A DNA stretch of 64,000 nt from Ecdyonurus torrentis. Taxonomy: Eukaryota; Arthropoda; Insecta; Ephemeroptera; Heptageniidae. The DNA is taken from NCBI GenBank assembly GCA_949318235.1, contig OX439136.1:16247111-16311110 (forward strand), written 5' to 3'. The position numbers and the translations under genes are program-made. This document shows positions 61,185 through 64,000 of the stretch, one piece after another (within the stretch, counting starts at the first letter, position 1; the number at the start of each line of letters is the position of its first letter). The notes under the pieces are model-generated. The model made no database searches and had not been told where the DNA came from. It worked only from the letters and a program-made list of their open reading frames with translations.

Positions 61185-61942
61185 CTTTCTGTTGAAAATA
61201 CATATTTTTATATTTTTGAAAATAACTAAACAAAGACATGCGCCATGAGAAGTGAAATAAATGAATAATAAAAACAGAAATTTAATACTGTAGAAAAAAT
61301 CCGAGGGGAGTGCATGCGTAATAAATGTATATACCATAATAATCTGTGGTATGTTATACTATATTTTATTTTCTCGCCTTTTAATGTAATTGCATCTGTT
61401 AAAACGAGATTGCTATATTCTTACCCTATATTTGTTTACTAATCGTCTTAAATTACTCAGAATTTCAAAGTACTGCATTAAAGATATAAATGTAAATAAC
61501 GAATATGTATGAGTAATTGATTTATATAATACTTCGTGTGTTAAATGTAAAACTTTAACTATAATAATAATATTTAATTAAATTGTATGTGAGAGGACAA
61601 AATCATTTTATTTTTATTGCTTTTTATTTTAAAACATTAATTAAAAAAAAAAAAAAGATAAATTTACTTTAGAGAATAATATTATGGTGTTTATTTCATG
61701 TATATAATATATGTACTGTATAATAAGAATTCAGGAAGTCGCAGCAATAATAATGTTTAATTATAGCACAGCAAATTTGGTCTATAATTGATGTTTATTA
61801 AGTAATACATAAAAAAGTTTTACTATATTATATACTTAAAGCTTTTACTTTCTTTAATGTGTATATTAACTTGCTTTTAATTAGTTTGGACTGGACGTGG
61901 TTATTATATTGAATTGTTAATGTGAGTCATAAACTGTGATAT

Positions 61943-62010
<68 letters not shown>

Positions 62011-64000
62011 CACTCTGGCCAAAACAAGGTTGTGTTCCCGCCAAAAGCTGTATCCGCGGGTGCTAAACCAATCACAGAGCGTGTTATAAACCTACTAGCC
62101 AATCACAGTTAACTTTACATAGTTAATTACACTGTATCCGCTCGAACTATAGTATTGGGAGAAGTGTATATAATTATTATTATTCCGTATAAAGTAAACC
62201 TATAAATAATATAATTCTGTCAATTTCCAGGCTGTTATATATTTACAAATCTTTGTTTACTTTTGTAATGCTGAAGACATAATAATGAAAGTTGAGAGCT
62301 ATATGTTTTGATACTTGAAAGTAACGTGAGTACAGTACTTACAGTAAGTTAGTATACTCAACACATATATTGCTCTGGACATAATATATTATAATCATAT
62401 TACACATGCACTTATAGTGTCTGCAATCTGCAAGAAATGCTTTACAGCTGTATACAATAGTACCCAGGAAAAAAATATATAAATAATATTAACTGGTTGT
62501 ATTTTTTTTTTTAATATATATAATATTTTCATACATACCAAAAAGTTACTTTATAATGTTAATTTGTACCATAAATACAACTTGATATATAAAATTAAAT
62601 TTTAGATATATTATCTTTGAGATTAAAATAATTAAATTAATAATACCTAAAACAAATTTAACTTTTAAAAATACTGATATCGTTTAACTTATTATACAAC
62701 CATAGCTTTTAGCGAGGCATATGGGATTTTAATTTTTAATCATTTGTGGAACAGTTAGAAAAAAAAATAATAATAATAATAAAAAACGAATATACGAAAA
62801 AAACGAAATATACATACATCTATAATTATATAAGAAAGGAAGTTGTCGTTGATTTTACGTCAAGTCAGGATACATTTCTCAAATAAAAAAAAAAAAAACT
62901 TAAAAAAAAAAAAAAAAAAAAAGTGCAACATAAATAAATATGCAAGATTATGTAAAATTACAACAGGTGCGTAAAAAAATGAGGGTGTATGCATGATATC
63001 ATGCTGCAAAATTGCATATGTATATATGAAGTGTAAATAAAACACGTGTCATCTGACATCATGATACATCTCAAGTCAACTGACTCAAGTCTGATATCAG
63101 AAACCTTTAGGTTGAAAGTCTTTTATATATAACTTAAAGCTTATACTGAAATAGGAAATACACTTCTCTCTCTCTCTCGTAGACCATTACCCCCCCCCCC
63201 TCTCTCTCTCTCTTTCTCTCTCTCTCTATTCCAGAGCTTGCATATTTTTGTTATTATATTTTAAGAAGTTACTAAAGGTGCTTTTGATTATAGATTTATT
63301 CGATATTTTAAATGCACTTAAATTATTTTGTAAAATCACGCTATTTAAGATGATAAAAATTGCTCAAACTATAATTTCGTACTCGATATCAAAAATCTTT
63401 ATGGCAATAAGGCTTGTAAAATATTATATTTCAATTTTATATACTGTATGGTATAAAAATAACCTAATTTTAAAATTTTGTAATAGCAGACAACGTTTTC
63501 TTTTTAATACATGGAAATTTTTATTTTAATTTCTACATGACTGATGAAAAACGTATAATGTGAATAAAACTACCCAATACAAAAATTATTTTAATTTTTA
63601 ATTATAAACTAATTAATTAAACTGGCAACAACAAGAAAATTGTTAATATCATTTTGTATATATCAACACAATAAAAATAAAAACAAATTAACTGTAAAAA
63701 TATTTAACAACTAAAACCAAAGTCAAACTGCCGACAATAGAATTTTATACACTTAATCTTCTTGTAAGTTGAAGGTATTATAGAGGATCAAAATGCTAAA
63801 ATGTTTGAATTTAAAATAAGGGGGATGCAGGTGTACAAGTCTAATTGCACCCTTGCAAATTTTGCTTACATACTTTTCTCACGGGTACGAAAAAACCCAC
63901 AACTGTTGTCGTTATGTACAGTTTTATGAATTGTGATACTGCGCGGTAAAAAATAATAAAAAAATAACATCACTTTTTACCCAGACTTATACTTGTCTAT
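57889..64000. other. Gene-poor AT-rich tract with microsatellites
   Basis: A run near 58950-58970, T run near 60027-60053, (CT)n near 61159-61184, (TA)n near 61948-62004, A runs near 62885-62922, and mixed (CT)n with a C run near 63163-63227. ORFs here are short and of biased composition; I see no family signature. Confidence 0.5.
62050..62165. promoter_or_regulatory. Islet with two CCAATCACAG words and TATAAA
   Basis: CCAATCACAG at 62068-62077 and 62099-62108 with TATAAA at 62085-62090 between them, and GTATCCGC occurring twice (about 62050 and 62134). No downstream exon is recognised, so a promoter is possible but not shown. Confidence 0.35.

Overview
The window is nuclear DNA from an AT-rich animal, most likely an invertebrate; I cannot name the species. 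The evidence is multi-exon genes with GT-AG introns, recognisable metazoan proteins (CABIN1, mitochondrial adrenodoxin), and a heavy load of eukaryotic mobile elements (Penelope-like element, foldback element, many hairpin MITEs).

Layout. 1-8377 (minus): the N-terminal 824 codons of a CABIN1 orthologue in eight exons, running off the left edge. 8378-8937: a compact head-to-head promoter interval. 8938-19717 (plus): a complete four-exon gene for a 166-residue protein I do not firmly recognise; its third intron (9.2 kb) carries a 7.1 kb palindromic Penelope-like retroelement with two intact 1003-residue RT/GIY-YIG ORFs back to back. 19780-22275: a cluster of hairpin elements. 22519-24331 (minus): a secreted or membrane-anchored extended-SDR (epimerase-like) gene, 3' exon not found. 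24519-25293: a TTAA-flanked element with a tRNA-like segment. 25309-35031: a 9.7 kb foldback element made of two inverted satellite arrays, bounded by perfect 8-bp target duplications. 38262-40904 (minus): a complete four-exon FDX1/adrenodoxin gene (167 aa). 41640-42210: a 5'-truncated non-LTR retrotransposon remnant. 42676-43788 (minus): a possible small membrane-protein gene. 43800-64000: a gene-poor, very AT-rich tract with microsatellites, MITEs and a few GC-richer islets with promoter-like motifs.

Main result. The full-length Penelope-like insertion is an almost perfect head-to-head palindrome (two 3502-bp arms, 17-nt spacer), and several short elements in the window are miniature palindromes of that element's 3' tail. 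Four of the five with recognisable boundaries have direct repeats of 14-17 bp at their ends, and three end in the same CCTTAAATTG sequence with the opposite arm truncated. That is what target-primed reverse transcription of a self-complementary template should leave. The palindrome cannot be a simple fold-back sequencing artefact, because exons 3 and 4 of one gene lie on its two different sides.

Host genes do not form a pathway together: CABIN1 is a nuclear chromatin/calcineurin regulator and FDX1 is a mitochondrial electron carrier.
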